A stretch of DNA of 64,000 nt from Mesorhizobium shangrilense (GCF_040537815.1 NZ_JBEWSZ010000001.1:868001-932000), one strand, 5' to 3'. Shown: positions 52,271-61,009, counted from the first letter of the stretch. Program-made: numbers and translations. Notes: generated by a model from the letters alone, not told the origin.

Positions 52271-53092
52271 TTGCGACGGTTCGGCTGGGACAAGAAGAAC
52301 AATGCTTTTGTGTTCAGCATGAACGGAAATGTTCCCGTTCATGTCAGCTGGACCTTTGCCGTTCCGATTATCCTGCCGTTTCTGCATGAATGGCCGGCGC
52401 GACCGACGAGCGCCCTGATCCATACTGCCATCTTTGCCGCTCTTTTCTTCATGTCGGTGCTTCTGCATGAGCTTGCCCATGTCCGGGCAGCGAGTCGGAA
52501 GGGTATCGGCACCGACAGGATAGAGCTCTATCTCTTTGGCGGGCTTGCCTGGTTCAAGCGGGGCGCAACCTCGGCGCGTGGCTGGGCATGGATCGCATTC
52601 GCGGGCCCTTTGACAAATATCGTCTTGGCGGCGGGTTTCGCTGCTTCCTACTATCTGATCGCAGGGCCATCTTTGCCTGTCGAGCGGGATAGTCTCTTCA
52701 ATTCGCCGCCTCCACAGCCGGTTATGCTGCTGCAGTGGGCGCTCTGGGTCGGCGCGTTGCTGAACGTAGCGCTGGCCGTCCTCAATCTTTTGCCGGCCTA
52801 CCCCCTCGATGGCGGGACGATCGCGCGACATTTGCTCACACAGCACTTCGGCGCCAGCAGAGCCGCGCGGATCGTCGGTTTCTGCGGTGTCGTGCTCTCG
52901 ATCTTGCGTTTTGCAATTATTTTGCCCGCCGTGATCGCTGGGGTCCTGTTGTGGATTCCGCCGTCCTTCAACCCGAACTGGCGGATGTTTCTCGGCGCCG
53001 GCAGGAAAAAGTCTGATCCGCCGCGCCCCGTGGCCGAACCCGAAGATGAGGTGGAATGGCGCGGCAAGGGTGGTTGGCCCATCAACAGGTAG
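52271..53092 (+). CDS. Site-2 protease-family (M50) membrane metalloprotease
   Basis: The 273-residue protein has zinc motif HELAH (His66, Glu67, His70), FAGPLTNIVLAAGF and NLLPAYPLDGG with the third ligand Asp. These are the marks of M50 intramembrane proteases that cut regulators or remnant signal peptides. The start is TTG at 52271; the next ATG (52320) would remove the segment before the VHVSWTF helix that family members keep. No PDZ or CBS domain is present. Confidence 0.83.
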   Translation: MRRFGWDKKNNAFVFSMNGNVPVHVSWTFAVPIILPFLHEWPARPTSALIHTAIFAALFFMSVLLHELAHVRAASRKGIGTDRIELYLFGGLAWFKRGATSARGWAWIAFAGPLTNIVLAAGFAASYYLIAGPSLPVERDSLFNSPPPQPVMLLQWALWVGALLNVALAVLNLLPAYPLDGGTIARHLLTQHFGASRAARIVGFCGVVLSILRFAIILPAVIAGVLLWIPPSFNPNWRMFLGAGRKKSDPPRPVAEPEDEVEWRGKGGWPINR

Positions 53093-53109
53093 TTGCGGGC
53101 CGGATGGCC

Positions 53110-53442
53110 CTAATGCGGCAATGCCGCGTCTATTTCAGCCTGGCTTTTTGGAAGGCTGTTGCGGGTGGCGATCTCGGCGCTCAATTTGCTTGCCCGCTCC
53201 CAGCGGTCGGCGAAGTTCCATCCACCAATCTGGATGCTCGAATAGACGGTGGTTTCGCCCCTTGAGCCCGGCGTGAAATACATGATCCCGTCTGCCGGAG
53301 GTGGGTAAACAGCCGCGCGTTTGTACTTCTTGTAGAACTGGTCGCGGATGCGATTGCTGATCCTGGTGTTGTCCTGTTCGCCGATCCAGGACACGAAGGC
53401 AGCCGACAGGAATGTCGACAGGCCGGCGGCAAGCGTTTTCAT
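53110..53442 (-). CDS. Hypothetical protein
   Basis: The 110-residue protein starts with a hydrophobic segment (TLAAGLSTFLSAAFVSWIG) that could be a signal or anchor, then a soluble domain rich in aromatic residues. I do not recognise it. Its start overlaps the stop of the small membrane protein gene (TGATG), so it is the last gene of a three-gene operon. Confidence 0.62.
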   Translation of the reverse strand: MKTLAAGLSTFLSAAFVSWIGEQDNTRISNRIRDQFYKKYKRAAVYPPPADGIMYFTPGSRGETTVYSSIQIGGWNFADRWERASKLSAEIATRNSLPKSQAEIDAALPH

Positions 53443-53789
53443 CAACTCCTCGGTTGCCGGATCAATGTGTCTTTCGGCGGAGCGAGGTCGATGACCACCA
53501 CAACGATCAGGCCGGAGACGAATGCCGCTATGGCCGCCGGTCCCAGCACCCAGCCTTCAAGGAAGAACAGCCCGGCGCGCGGCATTTTTGGAAGGAACAG
53601 GTTGCCGATCAGTTCCAGCAGATAACCGGCCACGATCGCCGCCAGCACCAGCTTGAGCGCCTCAGCCCATTGGTGGTTGATCAGCATCCATGCGAAGGCC
53701 ATGCCGATCAGGACGACGATCAGGGCTTTCGCGGGGCCGCGAAGGTCTCCGAAAAGATCCTTCAGTTCCGACCATAGCTTGCCGAACAT
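53442..53789 (-). CDS. Small inner-membrane protein of unknown function
   Basis: The 115-residue protein has three hydrophobic segments (ALIVVLIGMAFAWMLI, LKLVLAAIVAGYLLELIG, LGPAAIAAFVSGLIVVVVID). No family is recognised. The ATG at 53787-53789 lies 5 bases after the stop of the upstream gene. Longer upstream readings run antisense through other genes and are not supported. Confidence 0.62.
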   Translation of the reverse strand: MFGKLWSELKDLFGDLRGPAKALIVVLIGMAFAWMLINHQWAEALKLVLAAIVAGYLLELIGNLFLPKMPRAGLFFLEGWVLGPAAIAAFVSGLIVVVVIDLAPPKDTLIRQPRS

Positions 53790-53794
53790 GACGG

Positions 53795-54250
53795 TCAGGT
53801 TTCGTGCATGGGGTCGTGACTGCACTGCCAGACGATGCTCCCATTCGGCTTGCGCACCTGCTGCATCGGGGCGAAGGGCACGGCCATCTGGCATTCGTTG
53901 GTCGCGGCGAGCGCGGTGAGCAGCTTCACGCTTTCGAAGAGAGCCCGGACCAGCGGTTCCGCCGGGCCGGTCGGCAAGATTGTCTCCCGGCTCCTGTCCA
54001 GCGCGGTGATGGCATCCGTCAATTCGAACGTGGAGATCGACTTTGGATTGTCGCCGGGGGGCGAAGCGGCATGGAATGTCAAAAGCCGCGTTGCCAGCGC
54101 CAGCGCGCGTACGATCGGCTCGAGATCGGTGGTCTCGGCCGCCAAAGGCCTGAACCTCGACAATTCTGCGGTCAGCACGCCTAGCTGTTCGATGGCCTGC
54201 TTTTGTGCGTCGGCAAGTTGGTGGACTGGATCTTCCGCCTGCTGCGACAT
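53795..54250 (-). CDS. Hypothetical helical protein
   Basis: The 151-residue soluble protein is largely helical, with regular leucine spacing (DAQKQAIEQLGVLTAELSRF, RALALATRLLTFHA). The C-terminal part has two Cys and a His (NECQMAV, WQCSHDPMHE). No family is recognised. The ATG at 54248-54250 is chosen; a start at 54298 is possible. It is the first gene of the small operon with the two genes that follow on this strand. Confidence 0.6.
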   Translation of the reverse strand: MSQQAEDPVHQLADAQKQAIEQLGVLTAELSRFRPLAAETTDLEPIVRALALATRLLTFHAASPPGDNPKSISTFELTDAITALDRSRETILPTGPAEPLVRALFESVKLLTALAATNECQMAVPFAPMQQVRKPNGSIVWQCSHDPMHET

Positions 54251-54398
54251 CGGTTTCCCCACAGCTCCGAGGTGAATGATAATCCAAGTCGAGCCCACGT
54301 AGAAGTGCGGCGGTCGTGGCGGACACCGTTGAGCGGAGCGGCCGAGAAAATGCGGGCAGCCACTTCACCTGCCGCCCCCCTTCGCGCATTATCCCGGC

Positions 54399-55232
54399 AT
54401 GGTTCGGACATTGACGGTGCTGCTGGCGGTATCCGCGGCTATCCTGCCGCCGGCCAGTGTTTCGCGTGCCGACGAGCCTGTCGATGTCGAGTTGGTGCTG
54501 GCCGTCGATGTGTCGCTGTCCATGTCGCCGGAAGAGCTCGAAATCCAACGCCACGGCTATGCGGCTGCATTGACCCACGACCATGTCCTGCAAGCCATCG
54601 CCGATGGCGCGCGCGGCAAGATCGCCGTCACCTATGTCGAATGGGCCGGCACGACCTGGCAGCGCGTCATCGTGCCGTGGACGGTGATCGCCAACCGCGC
54701 CGACGCCGAGCGGGTTGTCGAGAGGCTTTCCGCCCAGCCGCCCGACAGCGCCCGGCGCACCTCGATTTCCGGCGCCCTGCAATTCGGCAGCGATCTCTTC
54801 GCCGAAAGCGGCTTCCGGGGCGACAAGCGGGTCATCGACATTTCGGGCGATGGTCCCAACAACCAGGGCGCGCCGGTCGACGGCGTGCGTGACGAACTGG
54901 TCGGGCAGGGCATCATCATCAACGGCCTGCCGCTGATGACCAGCAGCGGCTTCACCGACGCCTACGACGTCGATCATCTGGATCGCTACTACAGCGACTG
55001 CGTGATCGGCGGTCCCGGCGCCTTCATGATCCCGGTCAATGACTGGACGCAGTTTCCCGAAGCCATTCGCCGCAAGCTGGTGCTGGAACTTGCCGGCCCG
55101 GCATCGCCGCGATGGGCGGCAGAGGAGGCCGAGCATCCGCCGGTGGTTCTCGTTGACGACAAGCCCCCCGCCGACTGCCAGCTCGGTGAAAAGATGTGGC
55201 GCAACCGCAACTGGTTGCAGAACCGGCCGTAG
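54399..55232 (+). CDS. DUF1194 protein (VWA-like, secreted)
   Basis: The 277-residue protein has a signal peptide (MVRTLTVLLAVSAAILPPAS, cleavage near SRA-DE), then a von Willebrand A-like domain with the MIDAS motif DVSLSMS (about 36-42). SISGALQFGSDLF and VIDISGDGPNNQG are the DUF1194 signatures. It probably binds a protein ligand through a metal ion in the periplasm. Function is unknown. Confidence 0.85.
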   Translation: MVRTLTVLLAVSAAILPPASVSRADEPVDVELVLAVDVSLSMSPEELEIQRHGYAAALTHDHVLQAIADGARGKIAVTYVEWAGTTWQRVIVPWTVIANRADAERVVERLSAQPPDSARRTSISGALQFGSDLFAESGFRGDKRVIDISGDGPNNQGAPVDGVRDELVGQGIIINGLPLMTSSGFTDAYDVDHLDRYYSDCVIGGPGAFMIPVNDWTQFPEAIRRKLVLELAGPASPRWAAEEAEHPPVVLVDDKPPADCQLGEKMWRNRNWLQNRP

Positions 55233-55342
55233 AGCAGGCGACGCCCACTTGCTTCTCCATGCGAGGCAATGGCAGACTGACGCGAGGGCGCCGGGGCAAG
55301 ATATGCCGCCGCTTGACGCGGGCCAAAACAGGGAAATTCCAA

Positions 55343-55687
55343 ATGAAGCGTCTTTCAATGTTGACGATTCTTGCGACGGTGCTCTGCGCCAGCACGGCCA
55401 ATGCTCAATATGACAGCCGGCCGGCCTGCGTGATGTTCGAGCATGCGAATTTTCGTGGGCGTGCGTTGGAAATGAGCTCTGATGACGCCGTCAATTTCCG
55501 CAACGGCCAATTCTGGAACGACCGCGTTTCGTCGGTGATGGTGCGCCGGGGCTGCACCCTTGTCGCCTATGAGGATTCGGACATGGGCGGCCGCTCGATC
55601 ACCATAACCCGCAGGGTCCGAAATTTAGACGACGGCGGCTGGAACGATCGCATCTCCTCGGCCGAGTGTTATTGCGACGCGTACTGA
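55343..55687 (+). CDS. Secreted beta/gamma-crystallin-like protein
   Basis: The 114-residue protein has a signal peptide (MKRLSMLTILATVLCASTANA) and two Greek-key motifs (ACVMFEHANFRGRALEMSSD and TLVAYEDSDMGGRSITITRR), each followed by a W-NDR-[VI]-SS segment. Four cysteines may form disulfides. Such proteins bind calcium or inhibit peptidases. GGGAAA lies 8 bases before the ATG at 55343. Confidence 0.8.
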   Translation: MKRLSMLTILATVLCASTANAQYDSRPACVMFEHANFRGRALEMSSDDAVNFRNGQFWNDRVSSVMVRRGCTLVAYEDSDMGGRSITITRRVRNLDDGGWNDRISSAECYCDAY

Positions 55688-55844
55688 GGCCAGAACGTTC
55701 GGATTCGCTGCCCTTCGCGGACAACGAATCCCTGCCTGATACGGGGTCGCCTCCGGCCGTGGTGCCATACACATTCCTGTTCATTGACAAGCTTCCCGGC
55801 GTCTGTGAACAATTCCCCATTAAGAAAACAAAAGGGGAACTGAC

Positions 55845-56795
55845 ATGAACAGGATCGCCGTTTTTGCAGCAACGTTGACGCTTGCCGCCGGATTGTCCGC
55901 GCCGGTCATGGCCGCCACGGCGGTCACCATCGGCATCAGCGGGTGGACGGGCTTCGCCCCGCTCACACTCGCCAAGCAGGCCGGCATCTTCGAGAAGCAT
56001 GGCCTCGACGTCACCTTGAAGAAGGTGCCGCAGGCGAGCCGCCCGCTCGCTATCGCCAGCGGCGACCTGCAATGCGCGGCCACTACCGTCGAGACATGGC
56101 TTGTGTGGAACGCCAGCGGCGTCAACACCAAGCAGATCTTCCAGCTCGACAAGTCCTATGGCGCCGACGGCATCGTCGTGCGCAACGACATCAAGAAGGT
56201 CGCCGATCTCAAGGGCAAGACCGTGGCGTCGTCGGCGCCGGGCACGTCACCCTATTTCCTGCTCGCCTGGGTTCTGAACAAGAACGGCATGTCGACCAAG
56301 GATGTGACGGTCGTCAACCTGGAGCCGGACGCAGCGGCCCAGGCCTTCCTCGCTGGCCAGAACGATGCGGCGGTGACCTATGAGCCCTTCATCTCGGCGG
56401 TGCGCGACAAGTCCGACCAGGGCCATATCCTGGCGACCACGCTCGACTACCCGATGGTGCTCGACACGGTCGGCTGCACGCCGGAATTCCTCAAGGCCAA
56501 TCCGGACGCCGCCAAGGCGCTGGCCGACAGCTATTTCGACGCGCTCGACCTGATCAAGAAGGACCCGCAGAAATCTTATGAGATCATGGGCGCGGACGTG
56601 AAACAGTCGGCCAAGGAGTTCGAGGATTCGGCGAAATACCTGAAATGGGCCGACAAGGCGGAGAACAAGCAGTTCTTCACCAAGGAGTTCCAGGATTTTT
56701 CCAAGACCGCCGGCGACCTTCTGCTGCAGATGGGGCTGATCAAACAGGCGCCGGATGTCACAACGCTGGCCGACACCAGCGCTGTAGCCAACTGA
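55845..56795 (+). CDS. ABC transporter substrate-binding protein, NitT/TauT type
   Basis: The 316-residue protein has a signal peptide (MNRIAVFAATLTLAAGLSAP, cleavage near VMA-AT) and the NMT1/taurine-type binding fold: GISGWTGFAPLTLAKQAGIF, VASSAPGTSPYFLLAWVLNK and VTYEPFISAVRD. Ligands of this group include sulfonates, nitrate and small amines. AAAAGGGGAA precedes the start. Permease and ATPase genes follow. Confidence 0.88.
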   Translation: MNRIAVFAATLTLAAGLSAPVMAATAVTIGISGWTGFAPLTLAKQAGIFEKHGLDVTLKKVPQASRPLAIASGDLQCAATTVETWLVWNASGVNTKQIFQLDKSYGADGIVVRNDIKKVADLKGKTVASSAPGTSPYFLLAWVLNKNGMSTKDVTVVNLEPDAAAQAFLAGQNDAAVTYEPFISAVRDKSDQGHILATTLDYPMVLDTVGCTPEFLKANPDAAKALADSYFDALDLIKKDPQKSYEIMGADVKQSAKEFEDSAKYLKWADKAENKQFFTKEFQDFSKTAGDLLLQMGLIKQAPDVTTLADTSAVAN

Positions 56796-56863
56796 GCGGC
56801 GGATTGCATCGCCTCGCGGCGGCGCCTGGCGCCGCCGTATTCCCTTTTTCAAGGACACTCTAG

Positions 56864-57640
56864 ATGCCGCGCCCCCTGCATCCGGTCCCGCCGGGCATCC
56901 GAACGATGCTCGGCATTTCCTTCTTCGTGCTGTTCGTGGCGTTCTGGGCGTGGATCACGCTCGGCGGCCACGTCAACCGCATCTTCCTGGCCGATCCGCT
57001 CTCGATGCTCAAGGACGGCTGGCGTCTGCTGGTCGAGGACCGCTTCTGGCTGGATATCCTCATCACCATGTGGCGCGTCTTCGGCGGCTTCCTGCTGGCG
57101 GCGATCGTGGCGGTGCCGATCGGCATCATGATGGGCGCCTGGAAGCCGGTGGAGGCATTCCTCGAGCCGTTCGTCTCGTTCGCCCGCTACCTGCCGGCCT
57201 CGGCCTTCATTCCGCTGCTCATCCTGTGGGCCGGCATTGGTGAGCTGGAGAAGCTGCTGGTCATCTTCGTCGGCTCGGTGTTCCAGGTCATCCTGATCAT
57301 CGCCGTCAAGGTTGGCGCTACGCGGCGCGACCTGGTCGAGGCGGCCTACACGCTGGGCTCCACGGACAATGGCATCGTGCGGCGGGTGATCATGCCGGCC
57401 AATGCGCCGGAGATCGCCGAAACGCTGCGGCTGGTGCTGGGCTGGGCCTGGACCTATGTCATCGTCGCCGAGCTGATCGGCTCGTCCTCGGGCATAGGCT
57501 ACATGATCATCAACAGCCAATCGCGTCTGGCGACGGGGCAGATCATCTTCGGCATCATCGTCATCGGCCTGATCGGGCTGTTGTCCGATTTCGCCTTCAA
57601 GGCGTTCAACCGCTGGCTCTTTCCATGGAGCCTGGCGTGA
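56864..57640 (+). CDS. ABC transporter permease, NitT/TauT type
   Basis: The 258-residue membrane subunit has about six helices and the permease loop AAYTLGSTDNGIVRRVIMPA. It lies 68 bases after the binding-protein gene and overlaps the ATPase gene. It is only distantly similar to the permease at 14551. Confidence 0.9.
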   Translation: MPRPLHPVPPGIRTMLGISFFVLFVAFWAWITLGGHVNRIFLADPLSMLKDGWRLLVEDRFWLDILITMWRVFGGFLLAAIVAVPIGIMMGAWKPVEAFLEPFVSFARYLPASAFIPLLILWAGIGELEKLLVIFVGSVFQVILIIAVKVGATRRDLVEAAYTLGSTDNGIVRRVIMPANAPEIAETLRLVLGWAWTYVIVAELIGSSSGIGYMIINSQSRLATGQIIFGIIVIGLIGLLSDFAFKAFNRWLFPWSLA

Positions 57641-58437
57641 GCAAGCTTCTGATCGAGGGCGTTTCGCGAACTTTTGCGGGCGTGCGCGGCGGGCAACCGG
57701 TCAGGGCCCTGATGCCGATCGACATGGTCGTGACCGCCAATGACTTCATCACCATCCTCGGACCCTCCGGCTGCGGAAAGTCGACGCTGCTGCGCATCGT
57801 CGCCGGCCTGGAGGAGCCCAGCACAGGCCGCGTGCTGCTCGACGGCAAGGCGGTGAGCCGGCCTGGACCCGATCGCGGCATGGTCTTCCAGTCCTACACG
57901 CTGTTCCCGTGGCTGACGGTGGCCGAGAACATCGCCTTCGGCCTGCGCGAACGCGGTATGCCTGAACGTGAGCGGGCCGGCATCGTGGCATCCTATATCG
58001 ACCTCGTCGGCCTCAAGGGGTTCGAGAACCATTGGCCAAAACAGCTTTCCGGCGGCATGCAGCAGCGCACGGCAATCGCGCGCGCCTTGGCCAATGACCC
58101 TGAGATCCTGTTGCTGGACGAGCCGTTCGGCGCGCTTGACAATCAGACCCGCGGGCTGATGCAGGAACTGCTGCTTGGCATCTGGGAGCGCCGCAAGAAG
58201 ACGGTGCTGTTCGTGACCCACGACATCGAGGAGGCCATCTTCATGGCCTCGCGCGTGATCGTGATGACGGCGCGGCCCGGCCAGATCAAATCGGATGTCG
58301 CCGTCGATCTGCCGCATCCGCGTCATTACACGCTGAAGACCAGCCCGGAATTCTCGGCGCTGAAGGCGCGGCTGACGGAGGATCTTCGCGTCGAGGCGAT
58401 ACGGACGGCGCAGACACAATCCGCCACTGTGGTTTAG
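57637..58437 (+). CDS. ABC transporter ATP-binding protein, NitT/TauT type
   Basis: The 266-residue ATPase has Walker A GPSGCGKST, Q-loop MVFQSYTLFPW, signature LSGGMQQR, Walker B ILLLDEPFGALD and the switch His in FVTHDIEEA. The start used is GTG at 57637, which overlaps the permease stop as GTGA; an ATG at 57625 would add four residues. It completes an importer whose genes lie next to a GbdR-like regulator. Confidence 0.92.
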   Translation: MSKLLIEGVSRTFAGVRGGQPVRALMPIDMVVTANDFITILGPSGCGKSTLLRIVAGLEEPSTGRVLLDGKAVSRPGPDRGMVFQSYTLFPWLTVAENIAFGLRERGMPERERAGIVASYIDLVGLKGFENHWPKQLSGGMQQRTAIARALANDPEILLLDEPFGALDNQTRGLMQELLLGIWERRKKTVLFVTHDIEEAIFMASRVIVMTARPGQIKSDVAVDLPHPRHYTLKTSPEFSALKARLTEDLRVEAIRTAQTQSATVV

Positions 58438-58810
58438 TCACGCGCATCAATGATCGAGACGCCAAGGGGGCCGACATGATGGCTGTCTCATGATCCTGGG
58501 AGAAGCATCGGACATGGGTGCGGTCGCCAATGACGAGCGTGCGTGAGGTGAAGTCGAAGACACCTGGGCAAACGTCTTCCGCTTCGGCGAGAGGGCATAC
58601 GAGTTCCTGCGAGACTCTGCTGATCGCTTCCTCATATGGGACGTGAAGGCCGATCGTCCCCTGGAACGAGACCAATTCTCTTATACGAAACATTCTGCGA
58701 TGCGCGACGCGCCATCGAACGGCTTTATAGGTCGTCCGATGCGTGACGCCAGCCGCCCGCTAGGCCCTGGTTATAGATCTACGTGACGTCCACCGGATCG
58801 CGGTGCCAGC
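58438..58810. other. Intergenic region without recognised gene
   Basis: This 373-base stretch separates the ABC transporter operon from the convergent GlxA-like regulator. A reading frame on the minus strand crosses it but runs into the ATPase gene and matches no family I know. No hairpin with a T-run was found. Confidence 0.4.
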
Positions 58811-59812
58811 CTATGCCGCCAGCAACTGCTTGCGGTCGACGCGTTCCTGCTGCGGCGAGCGTGCGTAGAGTTCGCGGTAGCATTTGGAAAAATGCGAGGC
58901 CGAGACGAAGCCGCAGGCAACCGCAACCTCGACCACCGGCATGGACGACTGGATCAGCAGGTGCCTTGCGCGATCGAGGCGGATCTCGAGGTAGTAGCGG
59001 GCAGGGGACCTGCCCATCTCGGTGCGGAACAGGCGCTCGATCTGGCGACGCGACAGGTCGACATGATCGGCGATCTCGATCAGCGACAGCGGCTCGGACA
59101 AATTGCCCTCCATCAGTTCTATGATGGTCAGCACTTTCGAGTTCTGCACGCCGAGGCGGGCACGCAGCGGCAGGCGCTGGCGGTCGGTCGGGCTGCGCAC
59201 GCGGTCGGTCAGCACCTGCTCGCAGACCCGGTTGACGAGGTTCTCGTCGAAATCGTCGCCGATCAGCTTCAGCATCATGTCGAGCGCGGCGGTGCCGCCG
59301 GCGCAGGTGTAGATGTTCTGGTCAATCTCAAAGAGATCGGCAAAGACGTTGGCCTTCGGGAAGGCCTCGGAGAAGCCCGGCAGGTTCTCCCAATGGATGG
59401 CGCAGCGCTTGTTGGACAAGAGACCGGCGGCGGCAAGGATGTGCGCGCCGGTGCACAGGCCGCCGACGGCGACACCGCGATTGTATTCCTCGCGCAGCCA
59501 GGCGAAGGCCGACTTGTTCTGGTAGCGCTCGACATTGATGCCGCTGCAGACGATCGCCATGTTCGGGCGCTCGGGGCCGGCCATCTTCTTGCGCTCTTCC
59601 TCCAGCGAGGTGTTGACCGCGCATTCGACGCCGTTCGAGGCACGCACCGGCTTGCCGTCGATACTGGCCAGACGCCAGCGATAGGCCTCGTAGCCGAGCA
59701 TCCGGTTGGCCGAGCGAAGCGGATCAAGCGCGGTCGCAAAGGCGATCATGGTGAAATCGGGGACGAGGAAGAATACAAACGATCGCTTGATCGGATGCTT
59801 GACGGCGTTCAA
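58811..59812 (-). CDS. GlxA/GbdR-like AraC-family transcriptional regulator
   Basis: The 333-residue protein joins a DJ-1/PfpI-like N-terminal domain (about 11-190, with GLCTGAHILAAAG around Cys120) to a C-terminal double AraC helix-turn-helix (about 225-325: PLSLIEIADHVDLSRRQIER, VVEVAVACGFVSASHFSKCY). This layout is that of GbdR, which in Pseudomonas activates genes for glycine betaine, dimethylglycine and sarcosine catabolism, the same kinds of enzyme found in this window. Two inverted repeats with GCGAC half-sites precede its start. Assignment as a true GbdR orthologue is inference. Confidence 0.85.
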   Translation of the reverse strand: MNAVKHPIKRSFVFFLVPDFTMIAFATALDPLRSANRMLGYEAYRWRLASIDGKPVRASNGVECAVNTSLEEERKKMAGPERPNMAIVCSGINVERYQNKSAFAWLREEYNRGVAVGGLCTGAHILAAAGLLSNKRCAIHWENLPGFSEAFPKANVFADLFEIDQNIYTCAGGTAALDMMLKLIGDDFDENLVNRVCEQVLTDRVRSPTDRQRLPLRARLGVQNSKVLTIIELMEGNLSEPLSLIEIADHVDLSRRQIERLFRTEMGRSPARYYLEIRLDRARHLLIQSSMPVVEVAVACGFVSASHFSKCYRELYARSPQQERVDRKQLLAA

Positions 59813-59842
59813 GGGAACCTCATCTGGCCATGACGCGAACAG

Positions 59843-59868
59843 GATGTCGCGAATAGCATAGCGACATC
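59843..59868. promoter_or_regulatory. Inverted repeat with GCGACAT half-sites upstream of the GbdR-like gene
   Basis: GATGTCGC and GCGACATC are perfect 8-base arms with a 10-base spacer, 31 bases upstream of the regulator's ATG. The half-site recurs at 59921 and near 60394 and 60406. It may be an autoregulatory site. Confidence 0.5.
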
Positions 59869-59916
59869 AGGAAAAACCATTCCTGTCAATTGGCTAGGCG
59901 GCAAGGAGAACATTAA

Positions 59917-59938
59917 ATTTGCGACATGGGTCGCAAAT
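59917..59938. promoter_or_regulatory. Second inverted repeat with GCGAC half-sites
   Basis: ATTTGCGAC and GTCGCAAAT pair perfectly around ATGG, about 105 bases upstream of the GbdR-like start. The core is shared with the repeat at 59843-59868. Confidence 0.5.
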
Positions 59939-60012
59939 GGGCAATCACTGTGCGGTGACGCCTAAACGGTTACCATCGTCAGGTTGTGGGATGGCATGGG
60001 AGGGCAATCCGC

Positions 60013-60049
60013 AAACAAAAACGCCGCCTCGGCAAACCGAAGCGGCGGC
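60013..60049 (-). terminator. Rho-independent terminator for the 44-residue gene
   Basis: On the minus strand CGCCGCTTCGG and CCGAGGCGGCG form an 11-bp stem with one G-T pair and a short loop, followed by GTTTTTGTTT. It lies 79 bases after the small gene that ends at 60128. Confidence 0.8.
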
Positions 60050-60127
60050 AGTCAATTCCCAGGCCGCGGCAGGGAAGCGCGGCGCTGGAGGTCAGCTGTG
60101 GGTCCAGAAGACCCGCAGCTTCTGGTA

Positions 60128-60262
60128 TCAGGCGACGAAGCCGAGGCGCGCCGCATTCATCGCACCGGTCTGGCCGGGCATGGTGTTGGCAAGGCGCTGA
60201 CGCTCAAGAGCGGTCGTCAGGTTCATTTCGCGGCGGGCAAAGAGGCGGGCAAAAAGCTTCAT
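60128..60262 (-). CDS. Small Arg-rich protein, 44 residues
   Basis: This short reading frame starts MKLFARLFARREMNLTTALE and ends NAARLGFVA. GGAG lies 8 bases before its ATG and a terminator follows 79 bases downstream, so transcription and translation are both supported. It is not a DUF1127 protein by sequence, although two such small Arg-rich proteins are encoded within 3 kb. Function is unknown. Confidence 0.5.
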   Translation of the reverse strand: MKLFARLFARREMNLTTALERQRLANTMPGQTGAMNAARLGFVA

Positions 60263-60534
60263 GATTCATCTCCATTCGGTTGCTCAGACGGGTCGCCTTC
60301 GCTTTATGGAGTGGGGCAGCTCGTTTGCTGACGGTGATATAGGCTTGTGTAAGCAAAAACTAAATCGCAAATGCGAAGCGCTTGATATGAAAAGCGACAC
60401 CGGATGCGACATGTTTGGGCACCGTGCCTGAAATTTATGATTTCTTACAAGGCATTAGCTGGAAAATGGGCTGCTATGCGGCTTGCTCATATGCGCCATG
60501 CGCTGGCGACATGGCTCTAAAACTCATTTGAATA
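60263..60534. other. Promoter-containing intergenic region
   Basis: Together with the terminator at 60535-60579 this forms a gap of more than 300 bases between two small minus-strand genes. It holds AT-rich sequence and two direct GCGAC half-sites (60394-60398 and 60406-60410) like those before the GbdR-like gene. No gene is evident. Confidence 0.4.
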
Positions 60535-60579
60535 CAAATAAAACGGAGAAGGCCTGCCGGCGAGTGCGCGGCAGGCCTT
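60535..60579 (-). terminator. Rho-independent terminator of DUF1127 gene
   Basis: On the minus strand AAGGCCTGCCG and CGGCAGGCCTT form a perfect 11-bp stem with a 9-base loop, followed by CTCCGTTTTATTTG. It starts 21 bases after the stop of the DUF1127 gene. Confidence 0.85.
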
Positions 60580-60599
60580 CAGCATTTGATACACACGAT

Positions 60600-60785
60600 T
60601 TACTTTGCTCCAGCCCAGGACCCGACGCCATTGCGAATGCCGGTCTTGGTGTCGGCGGCTTCAGGCCAGCCAATGTCCTTCTGAAGTTCGATAGGCAGCG
60701 AGCGGATGGCCCGTTCCGTCTGGTAACGGGCGCGTGCCGCGTTGAATTCGGTCGCAATGCGACCGATGGACGACAGGATAGACAT
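60600..60785 (-). CDS. DUF1127 small protein (first copy)
   Basis: The 61-residue Arg-rich protein matches DUF1127: RARYQTERAIRSLPIELQKDIGW. In Alphaproteobacteria such proteins affect phosphate, carbon or RNA-related regulation. GGAG precedes the start at a proper distance and a strong terminator follows, giving a single-gene unit. It is divergent from the LysR regulator. Confidence 0.88.
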   Translation of the reverse strand: MSILSSIGRIATEFNAARARYQTERAIRSLPIELQKDIGWPEAADTKTGIRNGVGSWAGAK

Positions 60786-61009
60786 TACCTTCTCCTTTTG
60801 TGCCCGGTTGGGAGTGCCAGGACAGTGGCTGATTACGTCAGTTGTGTTTCAGCTTCATTTCATGTCGATTGCAGGTCTGTATCGCGGTCGTTTCATGACT
60901 GCATATGGCAGCATCCTGCTTCGACAAGATTGACTATCCTCCCAAACTGATGTTCAATCAAACGAAATGGAATGATGCTTTGTATCAGAAAAATTGAAGG
61001 CTGGTTCCC

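Noticed and set aside
53789..55358. Long N-terminal extension of the small membrane protein gene
   Set aside because: The extension is antisense to the DUF1194 gene and contains no hydrophobic or conserved segment.
58286..58693. Minus-strand frame of 135 codons
   Set aside because: It overlaps the ATPase gene by about 150 bases, shows no family similarity and has no clear ribosome site.
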